64,000 nucleotides of DNA, from contig NZ_CP007595.1 in assembly GCF_000785535.1 (NCBI RefSeq), forward strand, positions 2,750,439 through 2,814,438, read 5' to 3'. Shown here piece by piece: positions 25,436 to 34,693 of this stretch. This DNA comes from Arthrobacter sp. PAMC 25486. GTDB lineage: Bacteria; Actinomycetota; Actinomycetes; Actinomycetales; Micrococcaceae. The notes below the pieces were generated by a model that ran no database searches, was not told the DNA's origin, and worked only from the letters and a program-made list of their open reading frames with translations. The translations under genes were made by a program, and so were the position numbers. Within the stretch, counting starts at the first letter, position 1; every line of letters begins with the position of its first letter.

Positions 25436-26611
25436 TTGTCCGCTCTACGCACGACCCGTACTTGGGGTGCCACCGACTTCATCATGGCGTCGGCCCTCGC
25501 CTCCGTCCTTTTCATGACCACGGCGTGCGGCGGCGTGTCCCAGGCCAAGGCGGATCCGGCGTCGGGCTTGGCCTCGGCAAACACGGCTGCGACGAGCTCC
25601 GCCAGCGCCGCAGCGCCCGAGTCGCTCAGCACGAGCCCAAGCCAAACAAAGGAGCCAGCGTCGGAGCCCGACGACGCCGCACCCCTTGACGGGGACACAG
25701 TGCCGGATGCGGGCGATGCGACCTTGGCCGGAGTGGTGCAGCCCGAGTATGCGGCGACGGCGCTGAACGTGCTGGCAACACTGCCCATCAAGGGCCGCGC
25801 ACCCAAGACCGGGTACAGCCGCGCGGAGTTCGGACAGGCGTGGGCGGACGTCGACAGGAACGGCTGCGACACCCGCAACGACATCCTCGGCCGGGACCTG
25901 GGCGAGAAGACGTTCAAGCCGGGGACGCGCGACTGCGTGGTGCTGACCGGGGTGCTGGCCGATCCGTACACGGCCACCACCATTGATTTCGTGCGGGGTA
26001 CGGGGACCAGCAGTGCCGTGCAAATCGACCACGTGGTGGCGCTCAGCGATGCGTGGCAGAAGGGTGCGCAGCAGCTCTCCCCTGAACTGCGCACAGCCTT
26101 TGGCAATGATCCCCTGAACCTGTTGGCTGTTGACGGCCCCAGCAACCAGCAAAAGGGTGCCGGCGATGCCGCCACCTGGCTGCCGCCGAACAAGTCCTAC
26201 CGCTGTGAGTATGTGGCCCGGCAGATTTCGGTCAAGGCCAGCTATTCCCTGTGGGTGACACAGGCCGAACATGATGCCATGGCCAGGGTCCTTGGCGACT
26301 GCGCAGACATTGCTGCACCCACCAACCAGACACCTCCCCCGGCAGCACCGCCGGCCGAGCCGGTCATCCTGCCCCCGCCTGCCCCGATCGCCCCCGTGGC
26401 TCCGGTTGAGGCCGCGCCGCAGCCCGCTCCTGAGCCGGCCCCTCCGGTGGAGGTTCCCGCGCCGGCACCATTCGTGGAGGTGCCGGGTCCTGAGCCGTAC
26501 TACCAAAACTGCTCGGCTGTCCGTGCTGCAGGCGCGGCACCGATCCATGCCGGAGAGCCAGGATTCCTGTCCAAGTTCGACGGCGATGGCGACGGAGTCG
26601 GCTGCGAATAG
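25436..26611 (+). CDS. Secreted HNH-family nuclease (GmrSD/DUF1524-like) with Excalibur domain
   Basis: 391 residues from TTG 25436, eight bases after AGGGAGA. An N-terminal hydrophobic stretch ends in FMTTACGG, a signal peptide or weak lipobox. After a low-complexity region (residues 35-105) comes the nuclease core (about 115-290): NGCDTRNDILGRDLG, the active-site VQIDHVVALSDAWQKG (Asp-His) and DPLNLLAVDGPSNQQKGAGD (Asn). A Pro/Glu/Ala-rich spacer leads to a C-terminal Excalibur Ca2+-binding motif, YYQNCSAVRAAGAAPI, ending in DGDGDGVGCE. It probably degrades extracellular DNA. Convergent with the gene at 26618, only six bases away. Confidence 0.85.
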   Translation: MSALRTTRTWGATDFIMASALASVLFMTTACGGVSQAKADPASGLASANTAATSSASAAAPESLSTSPSQTKEPASEPDDAAPLDGDTVPDAGDATLAGVVQPEYAATALNVLATLPIKGRAPKTGYSRAEFGQAWADVDRNGCDTRNDILGRDLGEKTFKPGTRDCVVLTGVLADPYTATTIDFVRGTGTSSAVQIDHVVALSDAWQKGAQQLSPELRTAFGNDPLNLLAVDGPSNQQKGAGDAATWLPPNKSYRCEYVARQISVKASYSLWVTQAEHDAMARVLGDCADIAAPTNQTPPPAAPPAEPVILPPPAPIAPVAPVEAAPQPAPEPAPPVEVPAPAPFVEVPGPEPYYQNCSAVRAAGAAPIHAGEPGFLSKFDGDGDGVGCE

Positions 26612-26617
26612 GCCGCC

Positions 26618-27622
26618 TCAGCCCTGCTGCGTACGCCACTCCTGGAGCTCGGTCAGCAGGGCGGCCTTGCGGTCGCCGTCGGCAAAGGATGACCGGATGG
26701 AATTGCCGGCGAGGGTGGCAACTGTGTCGGCATCGAAGCCAAACTCAGTCTCAAGGGCGGCGAAGTTCACGTCAACGTGCCCGCCAAAGTAGGCAGGGTC
26801 ATCGGAGTTGAGGCAGACGTTTAGTCCGGCCGCCAGCATTTGTGGGAGCGGGTGCTCCGCCAGGGTGTCCACGGCTCGCAGGCGAACGTTGGAGAGCGGG
26901 CACACCGTCAGGGGAACCTGTTCGGCGGCCAAGCGTCGCACCAGGGCGGGGTCCTCCATGGACCTGATGCCGTGGTCAATCCGTTCAACACCCAGCAGGT
27001 CCAGTGCGTCGGTGACGTAGCTGGGCGGGCCCTCTTCGCCGGCGTGAGCGATCAGGTGCAGTCCTGCCGCACGCGCCCGGTCGTAGAGGCGCACAAACTT
27101 CGTTGGCGGGTTGCCAACTTCGGCGGAGTCAAGGCCGATGCCAATAATGGGCGCATCCATGGCCAGCAGTTGCTCGAGGATCTCCAGCGCGTCCTCTTCC
27201 GTTTCGTCCCGCAGGAACGCCGCGATCAGGCCCGTGGTCATGCCAAATTCCTGCTCTGAGGCGGCCAGGGCACTGGCGATGCCGTTGACCACTGCAGCCA
27301 GTGGCACACCCCGGACCACATGCGCCTGCGGGTCAAACATGATTTCCGCATGACGCACGCCGCCGGCGGAGGCGCGGGCCAGGTAGGCGCGTGTCATGTC
27401 TGCAAAGTCGGCTTCCGTGCGCAGCACAGCCATGTTGGCGTAGTACAGGTTCAGGAACGATTGCAGGTCGGTGAACTCATACTGGGCCCGCAATTGCGCC
27501 AACGTGGGAAACGGCAGGGTGAGACCGTTGCGGGCGGCAAGTTCCATAATCAACTCTGGCTCCAGGGTGCCCTCAATGTGCAGGTGCAGCTCGGCTGCGG
27601 GAACGTGGCGGAAGCCCATCAT
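26618..27622 (-). CDS. Adenine deaminase-like enzyme, copy 2
   Basis: 334 residues, aligned along its whole length with the enzyme at 4355-5362. The same active-site strings are present: AELHLHIEGTLEPEL, LIAHAGEEGPP, ERIDHGIRS and LNSDDPAYFGG. Shared blocks such as YYANMAVL and DAPIIGIGLDSAEVGNPP show a paralogous pair. Predicted to deaminate adenine, possibly also a related base freed by the nucleoside hydrolase at 34694. GAGGAG sits two bases before ATG 27622 and five before ATG 27619, so the second may be used. The first ATG overlaps the RidA stop. Last gene of the minus-strand uptake cluster. Confidence 0.88.
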   Translation of the reverse strand: MMGFRHVPAAELHLHIEGTLEPELIMELAARNGLTLPFPTLAQLRAQYEFTDLQSFLNLYYANMAVLRTEADFADMTRAYLARASAGGVRHAEIMFDPQAHVVRGVPLAAVVNGIASALAASEQEFGMTTGLIAAFLRDETEEDALEILEQLLAMDAPIIGIGLDSAEVGNPPTKFVRLYDRARAAGLHLIAHAGEEGPPSYVTDALDLLGVERIDHGIRSMEDPALVRRLAAEQVPLTVCPLSNVRLRAVDTLAEHPLPQMLAAGLNVCLNSDDPAYFGGHVDVNFAALETEFGFDADTVATLAGNSIRSSFADGDRKAALLTELQEWRTQQG

Positions 27623-28050
27623 TTCTCCTCTTGCGTGGAATCGGTTTCCTTGTTGCCGCCGCGGCCCGGTTGCGGGCGTACGGCGGTGATGTCCATGGCC
27701 ACAAGCGGCCCGGGCAGCGCGGCGCCCAGCACGGTCCGCACCGGGTAGGGCTGCGGAAACCTGCGGGCGTAGACGGCGTTGACCGCGGGAAAGTTAACGG
27801 CGAAGTCCTCAATGATGACAGTCACCTTGACCACGTCCCGCAGGGTCAGGCCCACATCGGCCAGGCCGCGTTCCAGGTTGTCCACCACGGCTTCAGCCTG
27901 TGCCGTAATCCCTTCGGGAATGCTGCCGGTGGCGGCGTCAAAGGGCCCGATCCCGGAGGAATATACGACGCCGTTCACCTCGGCCAGGTGGCTGTAGGCA
28001 CCGTAGGTGGCGCCCAGGGCGTCGACGTTGCGGAACTCTGCCCCGCTCAC
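27619..28050 (-). CDS. RidA family protein
   Basis: 143 residues. The RidA fold is seen in YGAYSHLAEVNGVVYSSGIG, then AVVDNLERGLADVGLTLRDV and YPVRTVLGAALPGPLVAMDI. The Arg in VRTVLG is at the usual substrate-carboxylate position. The C-terminal tail after AVRPQPGRGG is charged and likely disordered. It is coupled by overlap to the ABC ATPase before it and the adenine deaminase after it. As with the RidA at 2948, the gene sits near an adenine deaminase; a shared chemistry is possible but unproven. Confidence 0.85.
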   Translation of the reverse strand: MSGAEFRNVDALGATYGAYSHLAEVNGVVYSSGIGPFDAATGSIPEGITAQAEAVVDNLERGLADVGLTLRDVVKVTVIIEDFAVNFPAVNAVYARRFPQPYPVRTVLGAALPGPLVAMDITAVRPQPGRGGNKETDSTQEEK

Positions 28051-29762
28051 GGCGCGCCCTGGAGTTGCCCCGGGATGGATTCGAGCAGTTCGCGCGTGTA
28101 GGCCTGGGCCGGGGCGTTGAGGATCTGCTCGGCCGGGCCGGCCTCGATCACATCACCAAAGCGCATCACCAGGATTTGATCCGAGACCTGGCGGATCACC
28201 CCCAGGTCGTGCGAGATGAACAGGTAGCTCAGGTTGAACTGGGACTGCAGGTCCACGAGCAGTTGCAGGATTTGTTCCTGCACGGAGACATCCAGCGCGG
28301 AGACGGGCTCGTCCAGCACAATCATTTCCGGGCCCAGGGCCAGGGCACGGGCGATGGCAACGCGTTGGCGCTGCCCGCCTGAAAGCTGCCCGGGGCGCCG
28401 GTTGATGAGGTCGGGAGAGAGCTGGACGCATTCCAGCAGCTCTCGGGCCGCCTCGGCCTGCCGTTTGCGGTCCCCCAGCTTGAACGCACGCAGTGGTTCG
28501 GTAATGATCTTCTCCAGGCTCATGCGCGGGTCAAGGGAACCGAAGGGATTTTGGTATACCACCTGGATGCGGCGGCGCAGCTGGCGCAGTTTCTCCCCGC
28601 GCAGTTCCGTGACGTCCTCGCCGTCGAACAGGACGGTTCCGGAGTTGGCGCCGGCGATGCGGGCGGCAATGCGGGCCGTGGTGGTCTTGCCGGAGCCGGA
28701 CTCGCCAACGATCGAGAGCGTCTGCCCGCGTTCCACGGCAAAGGAGACGTTGTTGACGGCCGTCAGGATGCTGGCGGGCGCCCCGGGGGTGCGCAGCGCG
28801 AAGGTCTTGACCAGGTTGCGTACTTCCAGGACCGGCACGCCCGGTGCGACGGCTGCGTCCCTTCCCGCAAAGAGGGAGCTGCCAAGCGGTCCCGCGCTGC
28901 CGCTGGGCAGGGGCTGTGCCTGCAGCCGGGCGCTGTTGAGTCCGGGGGCTGCGGCGACGAGCCGCTGCGTGTATTCGTGTGCGGGGTTGGCGAGGACGTC
29001 CTGGGCGCTGCCCGCTTCCACGATCCGGCCGTGCTGCATGACCAGGATTTCATCGGCACGGTCCGCGGCCACGGCCAGGTCGTGGGTGACGAGCAGGACG
29101 GCGGTGCCGCGTTCGGCGGCGAGCCGTTCCATGCGGTCGAGCACCTGCCGCTGGACGGTGACGTCGAGGGCGCTGGTGGGCTCGTCGGCGATGACGAGGT
29201 CCGGGTTGCATGCCCAGGCCATGCCGATCAGCACCCGCTGGCGCATGCCGCCGGAGAGTTGGTGCGGGTATTGGCCGGCACGGGCGGGGGCGTCGGGGAT
29301 CCCTACTTCATCCAGGATCTCCACAGCCCTGGCGGCAGCGGCCGACTTGCTGGACTTGCCGTGCAGGCGCAGGGCTTCGGCAATCTGCTCCCCGATTTTC
29401 ATCAGCGGGTTGAGCGAGTTGCTGGGGTCCTGGGGCACAAAGCCAATGCGTGCGCCGCGGATGTTCCGCAGCGTCTTCTCGCCCGCGGAGGCGAGGTCGG
29501 CGCCGTCGAACATGATGGTGCCGGCCGTGATGCGGCCCCCCGTGGACAGGCTGCGGATGAGCGACTGTGAGATGGTGCTTTTGCCGGAGCCGGATTCACC
29601 CACGATCGCCACGATTTTCCCGCGCGGTATGGAGAAACTGACGCCGCGCACGGCCGGGAAGCGCTCTCCGGCGCTGACGTAGTCCACGTGCAGTCCGTTG
29701 ACCGACAGGATGCGCTCGTCCGCCGGGACTGCGGGGGGCGTGTTGACGGGTTGGGGCGTCAC
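28047..29762 (-). CDS. Peptide-type ABC transporter, fused double ATP-binding protein (DppD-DppF-like)
   Basis: 571 residues with two complete ATPase domains. Domain 1 has Walker A VGESGSGKST (about 53-62), signature LSGGMRQRV and Walker B LVIADEPTSALD. Domain 2 (from about 310) has GESGSGKTTTARIAARIAGA, signature LSGGQRQRVAIARALALGPE and MIVLDEPVSALDVSVQEQIL. This fused form is common in actinobacterial oligopeptide/nickel-class importers. It energises uptake through the permeases at 29759 and 30553. GTG/ATG overlaps on both sides make one operon. Confidence 0.92.
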   Translation of the reverse strand: MTPQPVNTPPAVPADERILSVNGLHVDYVSAGERFPAVRGVSFSIPRGKIVAIVGESGSGKSTISQSLIRSLSTGGRITAGTIMFDGADLASAGEKTLRNIRGARIGFVPQDPSNSLNPLMKIGEQIAEALRLHGKSSKSAAAARAVEILDEVGIPDAPARAGQYPHQLSGGMRQRVLIGMAWACNPDLVIADEPTSALDVTVQRQVLDRMERLAAERGTAVLLVTHDLAVAADRADEILVMQHGRIVEAGSAQDVLANPAHEYTQRLVAAAPGLNSARLQAQPLPSGSAGPLGSSLFAGRDAAVAPGVPVLEVRNLVKTFALRTPGAPASILTAVNNVSFAVERGQTLSIVGESGSGKTTTARIAARIAGANSGTVLFDGEDVTELRGEKLRQLRRRIQVVYQNPFGSLDPRMSLEKIITEPLRAFKLGDRKRQAEAARELLECVQLSPDLINRRPGQLSGGQRQRVAIARALALGPEMIVLDEPVSALDVSVQEQILQLLVDLQSQFNLSYLFISHDLGVIRQVSDQILVMRFGDVIEAGPAEQILNAPAQAYTRELLESIPGQLQGAP

Positions 29763-30556
29763 TTGGCTGCTCCTATTTGCTGGGCCACACGGTTCACGGC
29801 AAGTACGACGGCGACAATCACCACACCGGGCATGATGCTGAGCCAGGGGGCTGTCGCTACAAATTCACGGCCCGACGCCACCAGTGATCCCCATTCGGGG
29901 GTGGGCGGCTGCGGGCCAAAGCCCAGGAAGCTCAGGGCTGATACTGACAGGATCGCGGTGCCCATTTCCAGGGCCGCCATGGAGATGACGGGCCGTGAGG
30001 CGTTGGGCAGCACGTGGGTGGCCAGGACGGTGCCGCGGCGGACACCGAGCGCCCCGGCCGCCTCCACGTATTCCTCGTTGCGCACGCGCAACACCTGGGA
30101 ACGCATGACGCGGGCGAACGATCCGGCCGCACCCAGGGCCACCCCGACGGCCACGGACCATGGGCCGAAGCCCAGGGAGGCGACGACGATCAGGGCCAGC
30201 AGGATGCCGGGGACGGCGATGAAGACGTCGACGACGCGCATGATGAGAAAGTCGGTCTTCCCGCCAACCGCACCGGCAATCAAACCGACGATGGCGCCCA
30301 CGGCAACGCCGATCACCACGGCAAGGCCGGCTGCGGCGACGGACAGGCGTGCCCCGTACACCACGCGCGAGTACACGTCCCGGCCGAGGTGGTCGGTGCC
30401 AAACCAGTGTTCGGCACCGGGTGGCTGCAGCTTTTGGGCGGCGACGCCCTCCAACGGGCTGTGGGTGGCGAAAAGGGCGGGGACGGCCACGGCCAGCAGG
30501 ACGAGTAGCAGGAAGGCGGCGGAGATCAGCAGCCCGGGTTTCTTGAACAATCTCAT
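29759..30556 (-). CDS. Peptide-type ABC transporter permease (DppC-like)
   Basis: 265 residues from ATG 30556, overlapping the stop of the DppB-like gene (the open frame extends further upstream but lacks support). The N-terminal helix is followed by HWFGTDHLGRDVYSRVVYGA, a DppC hallmark, then the inner-membrane permease core with the EAA loop EAAGALGVRRGTVLATHVLP. About six membrane segments. Pairs with the permease at 30553 to form the channel. Confidence 0.9.
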   Translation of the reverse strand: MRLFKKPGLLISAAFLLLVLLAVAVPALFATHSPLEGVAAQKLQPPGAEHWFGTDHLGRDVYSRVVYGARLSVAAAGLAVVIGVAVGAIVGLIAGAVGGKTDFLIMRVVDVFIAVPGILLALIVVASLGFGPWSVAVGVALGAAGSFARVMRSQVLRVRNEEYVEAAGALGVRRGTVLATHVLPNASRPVISMAALEMGTAILSVSALSFLGFGPQPPTPEWGSLVASGREFVATAPWLSIMPGVVIVAVVLAVNRVAQQIGAAK

Positions 30557-31620
30557 GCCTCGCTCCTTGCAGGATCGGTCGGCCCGGTGGGCTTGGGTGC
30601 GTCCGGCGTTGCCTTGGTTCCCAGGGTTTTCTTCGTGGTCAGGGAGGGTCGGATGCGCGGGTCGATGAGGCCGTAGCAAAGGTCCACGATCAGGTTGACA
30701 AGCGAATACACGATCGCAACCACAATGACGACGCCCTGGATGACGTTGATGTCGCGGGACAGGACGGCGTCGACCGTCATGCGGCCGATACCGTCACGGG
30801 AAAAGACGGTTTCCACCACGGCCGTTCCGCCGGCCAGGTAACCGATCTGCAGGCCCAGGATGGTGATTGAGGCCAGCAGGGAGTTTCGCAGCACGTGACG
30901 GGTGAAGATGCGGCGCGGGGACAGGCCCTTGGCGACGGCGGTGAAAACATAGGCACCGTTGGCCGCCTCAAAGACGGCAGCGGAGAACACCTGGAAGAAG
31001 ATGGCTCCGACGGGCAGGGCCAGGGTGACCGAGGGCAGGACCACGCTGAGCGGGTGCCGTGTTCCGGAGGACGGGAACCAGCCGAGCCCAAAGGACAGCA
31101 CGCTGATCAGGATCAGGCCGGTCAGGAACGCGGGGATGGCGACACCCAGGGGTGGGATCTGCATCAGGGTCTGGCGCAGCCAGTTGGACCGCGTCAGGTA
31201 GGCCAGGTAGGTGACGAGCACTGCCAGGAAGATGCCGATCACCAGCGCCAGGCCGGCGATGGCGGCACTGTGCGGGATGACCCGCCCGATCATGGTCGCG
31301 ACGGGCTGGCCGGTGGAGATGGACGTGCCAAAGTCACCTGTGAGCACACCGCCCAGGTGCCTGAAGTACTGGGTCCACAGGGATCCGTCCAGGCCGTATT
31401 GCACGCGCAGGCGTTCCAGTGCGGCCGGGTCCGTGGTGGTTGCATCGCCGCCCTTCAGGGACAGCGCCGCCAGGACGGGGTCGCCCGGCAGAAAATGGAT
31501 CAGCAGGAACGTCACTGTGTATGTTGCCCAGATGACGAAGACAAACTGGAGCAGTTTGGGCGCGGCAAAATTCAAGATCGTGCGGGCCCGTTGCGCGAAC
31601 GACGCTCCTGCTGAATCCAT
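30553..31620 (-). CDS. Peptide-type ABC transporter permease (DppB-like)
   Basis: 355 residues, six membrane segments. The N-terminal DppB pattern FLLIHFLPGDPVLAAL, the extracellular loop with LRVQYGLDGSLWTQYFRHLG and GDFGTSISTGQPV, and the C-terminal EAA loop AVAKGLSPRRIFTRHVLRNS are typical. A charged, Pro/Thr-rich tail follows the last helix. GGAATTAACC precedes the ATG. Forms the import channel with the DppC-like protein. Confidence 0.9.
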   Translation of the reverse strand: MDSAGASFAQRARTILNFAAPKLLQFVFVIWATYTVTFLLIHFLPGDPVLAALSLKGGDATTTDPAALERLRVQYGLDGSLWTQYFRHLGGVLTGDFGTSISTGQPVATMIGRVIPHSAAIAGLALVIGIFLAVLVTYLAYLTRSNWLRQTLMQIPPLGVAIPAFLTGLILISVLSFGLGWFPSSGTRHPLSVVLPSVTLALPVGAIFFQVFSAAVFEAANGAYVFTAVAKGLSPRRIFTRHVLRNSLLASITILGLQIGYLAGGTAVVETVFSRDGIGRMTVDAVLSRDINVIQGVVIVVAIVYSLVNLIVDLCYGLIDPRIRPSLTTKKTLGTKATPDAPKPTGPTDPARSEA

Positions 31621-31651
31621 GGTTAATTCCTTATGCGGGGTGCGGTTTGGG

Positions 31652-33238
31652 TTACTTGGCCACGGTCATGTCGTACAGGTTGATCCTGGAGGCCGAGTCA
31701 AAGACGATGCCTGAAACATTGCTGGTTGAGGCATGCAGCTGCACGGTTTCCAGGGTGGGGATGACGTAGCCTTCCTTGATGACGAGGGCCTGGACCTTGG
31801 CAACCAGGGCCTGGCGGGCGTCGGCGTCGGCCGTCTTGGCCTGCTCCTGCAGCAACTTTTCCAGTTCCGGGTTGTCGATGATTCCCCAGGCCGAGCCTGA
31901 GTCCTTGGAGAGGGCAACGCGCAGCACGTCAGGGTCGGTGCGGGTCAGTGCCGCGCCGAGGAATTCGTAGTCGTGGCTGGCCACGGCACCAAAGAAGTCA
32001 CCGGCTGTGACCATGTTCAGCTTCAGGTCGACGCCGATCTTCTTCAGCTGCATCTGGACAGCCTCCAGGACATCCTGGGCGTAGAAGGCGGTGACAGAAA
32101 TCGTCAGCGCCTTGCCGTCCTTGGCGTAAATGCCATCCGCGCCGAGGGTCCAGCCGTCGCCTTCCAGCAGGGCCTTGGCACCGGCTGCATCGAACGTCAT
32201 GGCGTCTGCCTGGCTGACGTAGCCCGTGGTGGTGGAGGTCAGGGCGCTGCTCGGGGCCTTGCCGCTGGCAGAGCCGGTCAGGGTGTTGATTTCTTCACGG
32301 TCCAGACCCATCTGCAGGGCCTTGCGGACAGTGGCGTCACCCAGAAGTCCCTTGCTGGTGTTGGCGATCAGCGAGTTCGGGATGCCTGGGTTTGCGGCGG
32401 CGTAGAGGTTGTAGTCTGCGCTTGTGAAGCGGGCTTCGTCGGCGTACGGGACATCTTGGATGACGTCGAACTCGCCGGAGGCCAGGCCGCCGGTGCGGAC
32501 GCTGTTCTCGGAGATGATGGGGAAGCTGACGGTCTTCACGAGGGATTCACCTGTGTGCTGGCGCAGTTCGGAGCCCCAGTTGTAGCCGGCACGCTGGCTG
32601 ATCTCCACGGAGTCGTTCTGGGTGTAAGAGTCGAGTACGAACGGGCCCGATCCAAGGATGCCCTGGCAGCGCTCTTCGGCACTGGCCTTGGTTGTTGCCT
32701 CGGAGACCATGCCCAGCGTGGTGGTGGAGGCGCCCTGCAGGAACTGTGCGTTGGGGGCGGAGAAGCTCACCTTGATGGTCGTGGGGTCCACAACGTCGGT
32801 TCCCGTGTAGCCGGCCAGCAGCTGGGATGCCAGCGAGGCCTGGGCGCCCATGTCAAAGAGCGCGTCAAGGTTGGCTTTGACAACGTCGGCGGTCAGCTTG
32901 GTTTCATCGCTGAAGGTGACATCGTCGCGCAGGGTGAAGGTGAACTGTGTGAGGTCGTCATTGGACGCCCACGTTTTGGCCAGCCACGGCTTGAGTTCAC
33001 CGCTTGCGGGGTCCTGATCCAGCAGGGAATCGGTCAGCTGGCGGCTGACGTTCAAAGCCGTCGTCAGGGTGACCTGCTGGGGATCCAGGCAACCCGGATC
33101 CTCCTTGAGGGCGAAAATGACATTCTCGGCGGAGGCGTCGGAGCCGCCTGTGGAGCAGGAGGCAAGCGCGCCGCCGGCCAGCAGCACTGTCAGGGCAAGC
33201 GCCCCGGTGCGCAATACGTTCTTCGATGCAATCTTCAC
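31652..33238 (-). CDS. ABC transporter substrate-binding lipoprotein (peptide/nickel class, family 5)
   Basis: 528 residues. The signal ends in the lipobox LASC (Cys28). The mature protein has the family-5 solute-binding pattern: LKEDPGCLDPQQVTLTTALN, LKPWLAKTWASNDDLTQFTF, KALQMGLDREEINTLTGSA and a C-terminal AALTRTDPDVLRVALSKDSG. It selects the substrate for the importer encoded downstream. The substrate is not readable; the flanking nucleoside hydrolase and adenine deaminase suggest a nucleoside or a peptidyl-type conjugate of one. Confidence 0.9.
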   Translation of the reverse strand: MKIASKNVLRTGALALTVLLAGGALASCSTGGSDASAENVIFALKEDPGCLDPQQVTLTTALNVSRQLTDSLLDQDPASGELKPWLAKTWASNDDLTQFTFTLRDDVTFSDETKLTADVVKANLDALFDMGAQASLASQLLAGYTGTDVVDPTTIKVSFSAPNAQFLQGASTTTLGMVSEATTKASAEERCQGILGSGPFVLDSYTQNDSVEISQRAGYNWGSELRQHTGESLVKTVSFPIISENSVRTGGLASGEFDVIQDVPYADEARFTSADYNLYAAANPGIPNSLIANTSKGLLGDATVRKALQMGLDREEINTLTGSASGKAPSSALTSTTTGYVSQADAMTFDAAGAKALLEGDGWTLGADGIYAKDGKALTISVTAFYAQDVLEAVQMQLKKIGVDLKLNMVTAGDFFGAVASHDYEFLGAALTRTDPDVLRVALSKDSGSAWGIIDNPELEKLLQEQAKTADADARQALVAKVQALVIKEGYVIPTLETVQLHASTSNVSGIVFDSASRINLYDMTVAK

Positions 33239-33301
33239 GAATGGTCCTAGTCTGAAGGGTCAGGATTCTGGATAGCTTTGTGGAAATGTGGTGGTGGTGG
33301 A

Positions 33302-34519
33302 TTACTCGGGCAGTTCGCCGGCAACTACACGGCCGCGGGAGACCACGGCAACAATGTTTTCGGTGCGCAGGTCCTCGATGTTTTCCCAGGGGCGGCCCTT
33401 GATCAGGATGAAGTCGGCGCCGAAACCTGCCTGGAGCTTGCCCACGGTGTCCCCGAGGCCCACGGCGTCGGCCGCGTCCGAGGTCGCGGAGACAAGAGCA
33501 CGCTCGGGGGTCCATTCAAACATCTTGGCCATCAGGCGGACTTCCTCCATCTGGTCGCCGAAGGCCACCATGAAGCCATTGGCATCGGTGCCCAGGACAA
33601 ACCGCACCCCGGCGGCGCCGGCGCCGTCAAAGTTGAGGTCGCGTTCCTTGACAACGGCCTGCGCCTTTTCCTGTGCTTCGGCGGAAATGGTGATGCGGCC
33701 GTCGGCGATGGCGTCGTTGATCAGCAGTGTGGGCGCGACGGGGATGTTGCGCTCCACCAGCACGGGCCAGTGCTTGCTGGTGATTCCGGTGCCGTGCTCC
33801 AGCGAGTCGGCGCCGTGGGCCAGGGCAATGTCCACGCCTTCGGTGGAGTGCGTGTGGGCTGCCACCGGCATGCTCAGTGCATGGGCTTCATCAACTGTGG
33901 TGCTGATTTCCTCGTTGGTCTGGTTGCGCCAGCCAACCTTGTCGCCCATGGACAGCACTCCGCCGCTGGTGTAGATCTTCACGCCGTGCGCGCCGGCACG
34001 CGCCCACTGGCGGACCAGTTTGCGGCATTCATCGGGGCTGTCGGCCACCGGTTCACGGTGCGGGAAGTGGGGAGGGGTGAAGAGGTCGCCGTGGCCTGCT
34101 GTCATGCCAACCTGGCCGTGCACCAGGACCCGGGGGCCCTCAAGGATACCGGCTTCGAAGGCGCGGCTGACGGCGAGCTGGTGGCGGTCGCCGGCCAGGT
34201 CGCGCAGTGTGGTGACACCGGCGCGTGCCGCCTTTTGGGCGTTGGCGGCAATATGGAGGGTGCGTTCCTCGGATGGGGTGACCAGCGGCCAGGACACCCA
34301 GTCGACCTTGCCCTCGCCTGCGTAGCCGCCGAGGTGGACGTGGGTGTCGACAAGTCCGGGGATGATGCTGTACTCGCTGGCAGCCGCGTCAGCGGTGCCC
34401 GCCTCGACAACTTCCACGATATTGCCGTTTTCCCAGCTGATCGTTGTGGTGCCGCGGAAGGTTTCCCCGTCCCAAAGGGCTGCGCCCTCCAGGCGCTGCA
34501 TGGGCGTGCTCTGGCTCAT
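33302..34519 (-). CDS. Metal-dependent amidohydrolase (imidazolonepropionase-like)
   Basis: 405 residues. Amidohydrolase active-site strings: PGLVDTHVHLGGYAG (HxH, residues near 60), a Lys in AHGVKIYTSGG that may be carboxylated, the His residues in PVAAHTHSTEGV and DSLEHGTGI, and the Asp in FVLGTDANGFM. The order fits the binuclear-metal Xaa-Pro dipeptidase/imidazolonepropionase-like group that cleaves amides, including peptide-like conjugates. Cytosolic, no signal. It lies between the transporter genes and the nucleoside hydrolase, so it may cut an amide bond of the imported compound; this is inferred. The 174 bases between it and the nucleoside hydrolase contain no clear gene. Confidence 0.85.
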   Translation of the reverse strand: MSQSTPMQRLEGAALWDGETFRGTTTISWENGNIVEVVEAGTADAAASEYSIIPGLVDTHVHLGGYAGEGKVDWVSWPLVTPSEERTLHIAANAQKAARAGVTTLRDLAGDRHQLAVSRAFEAGILEGPRVLVHGQVGMTAGHGDLFTPPHFPHREPVADSPDECRKLVRQWARAGAHGVKIYTSGGVLSMGDKVGWRNQTNEEISTTVDEAHALSMPVAAHTHSTEGVDIALAHGADSLEHGTGITSKHWPVLVERNIPVAPTLLINDAIADGRITISAEAQEKAQAVVKERDLNFDGAGAAGVRFVLGTDANGFMVAFGDQMEEVRLMAKMFEWTPERALVSATSDAADAVGLGDTVGKLQAGFGADFILIKGRPWENIEDLRTENIVAVVSRGRVVAGELPE

Positions 34520-34693
34520 GAGTTTCCTTATCCCCGGCCCGCGCAGTAGCGCCCGGCCGCAATGTGAGTTGCTGCTGTGTGAATTGGTGCTGTGTCCAGT
34601 GGAACCGCAGCTGGTGGGCCGCGGTCTTTTTGCTGTTTACTGCGGTCTGGCCTCGGCAGTCAATGAACGACGCCGGCCTGCCGCCTTGGTCTG

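Noticed and set aside
28234..29682. A 482-residue plus-strand frame opposite the double ABC ATPase
   Set aside because: Its reverse complement encodes the clear Walker and signature motifs. The plus-strand translation is Ser/Arg/Ala-rich with no family pattern.
31973..34549. Two long plus-strand frames (425 and 423 residues) opposite the binding protein and the amidohydrolase
   Set aside because: Both are antisense shadows of genes with strong motifs and good starts; high GC keeps the opposite frames open.
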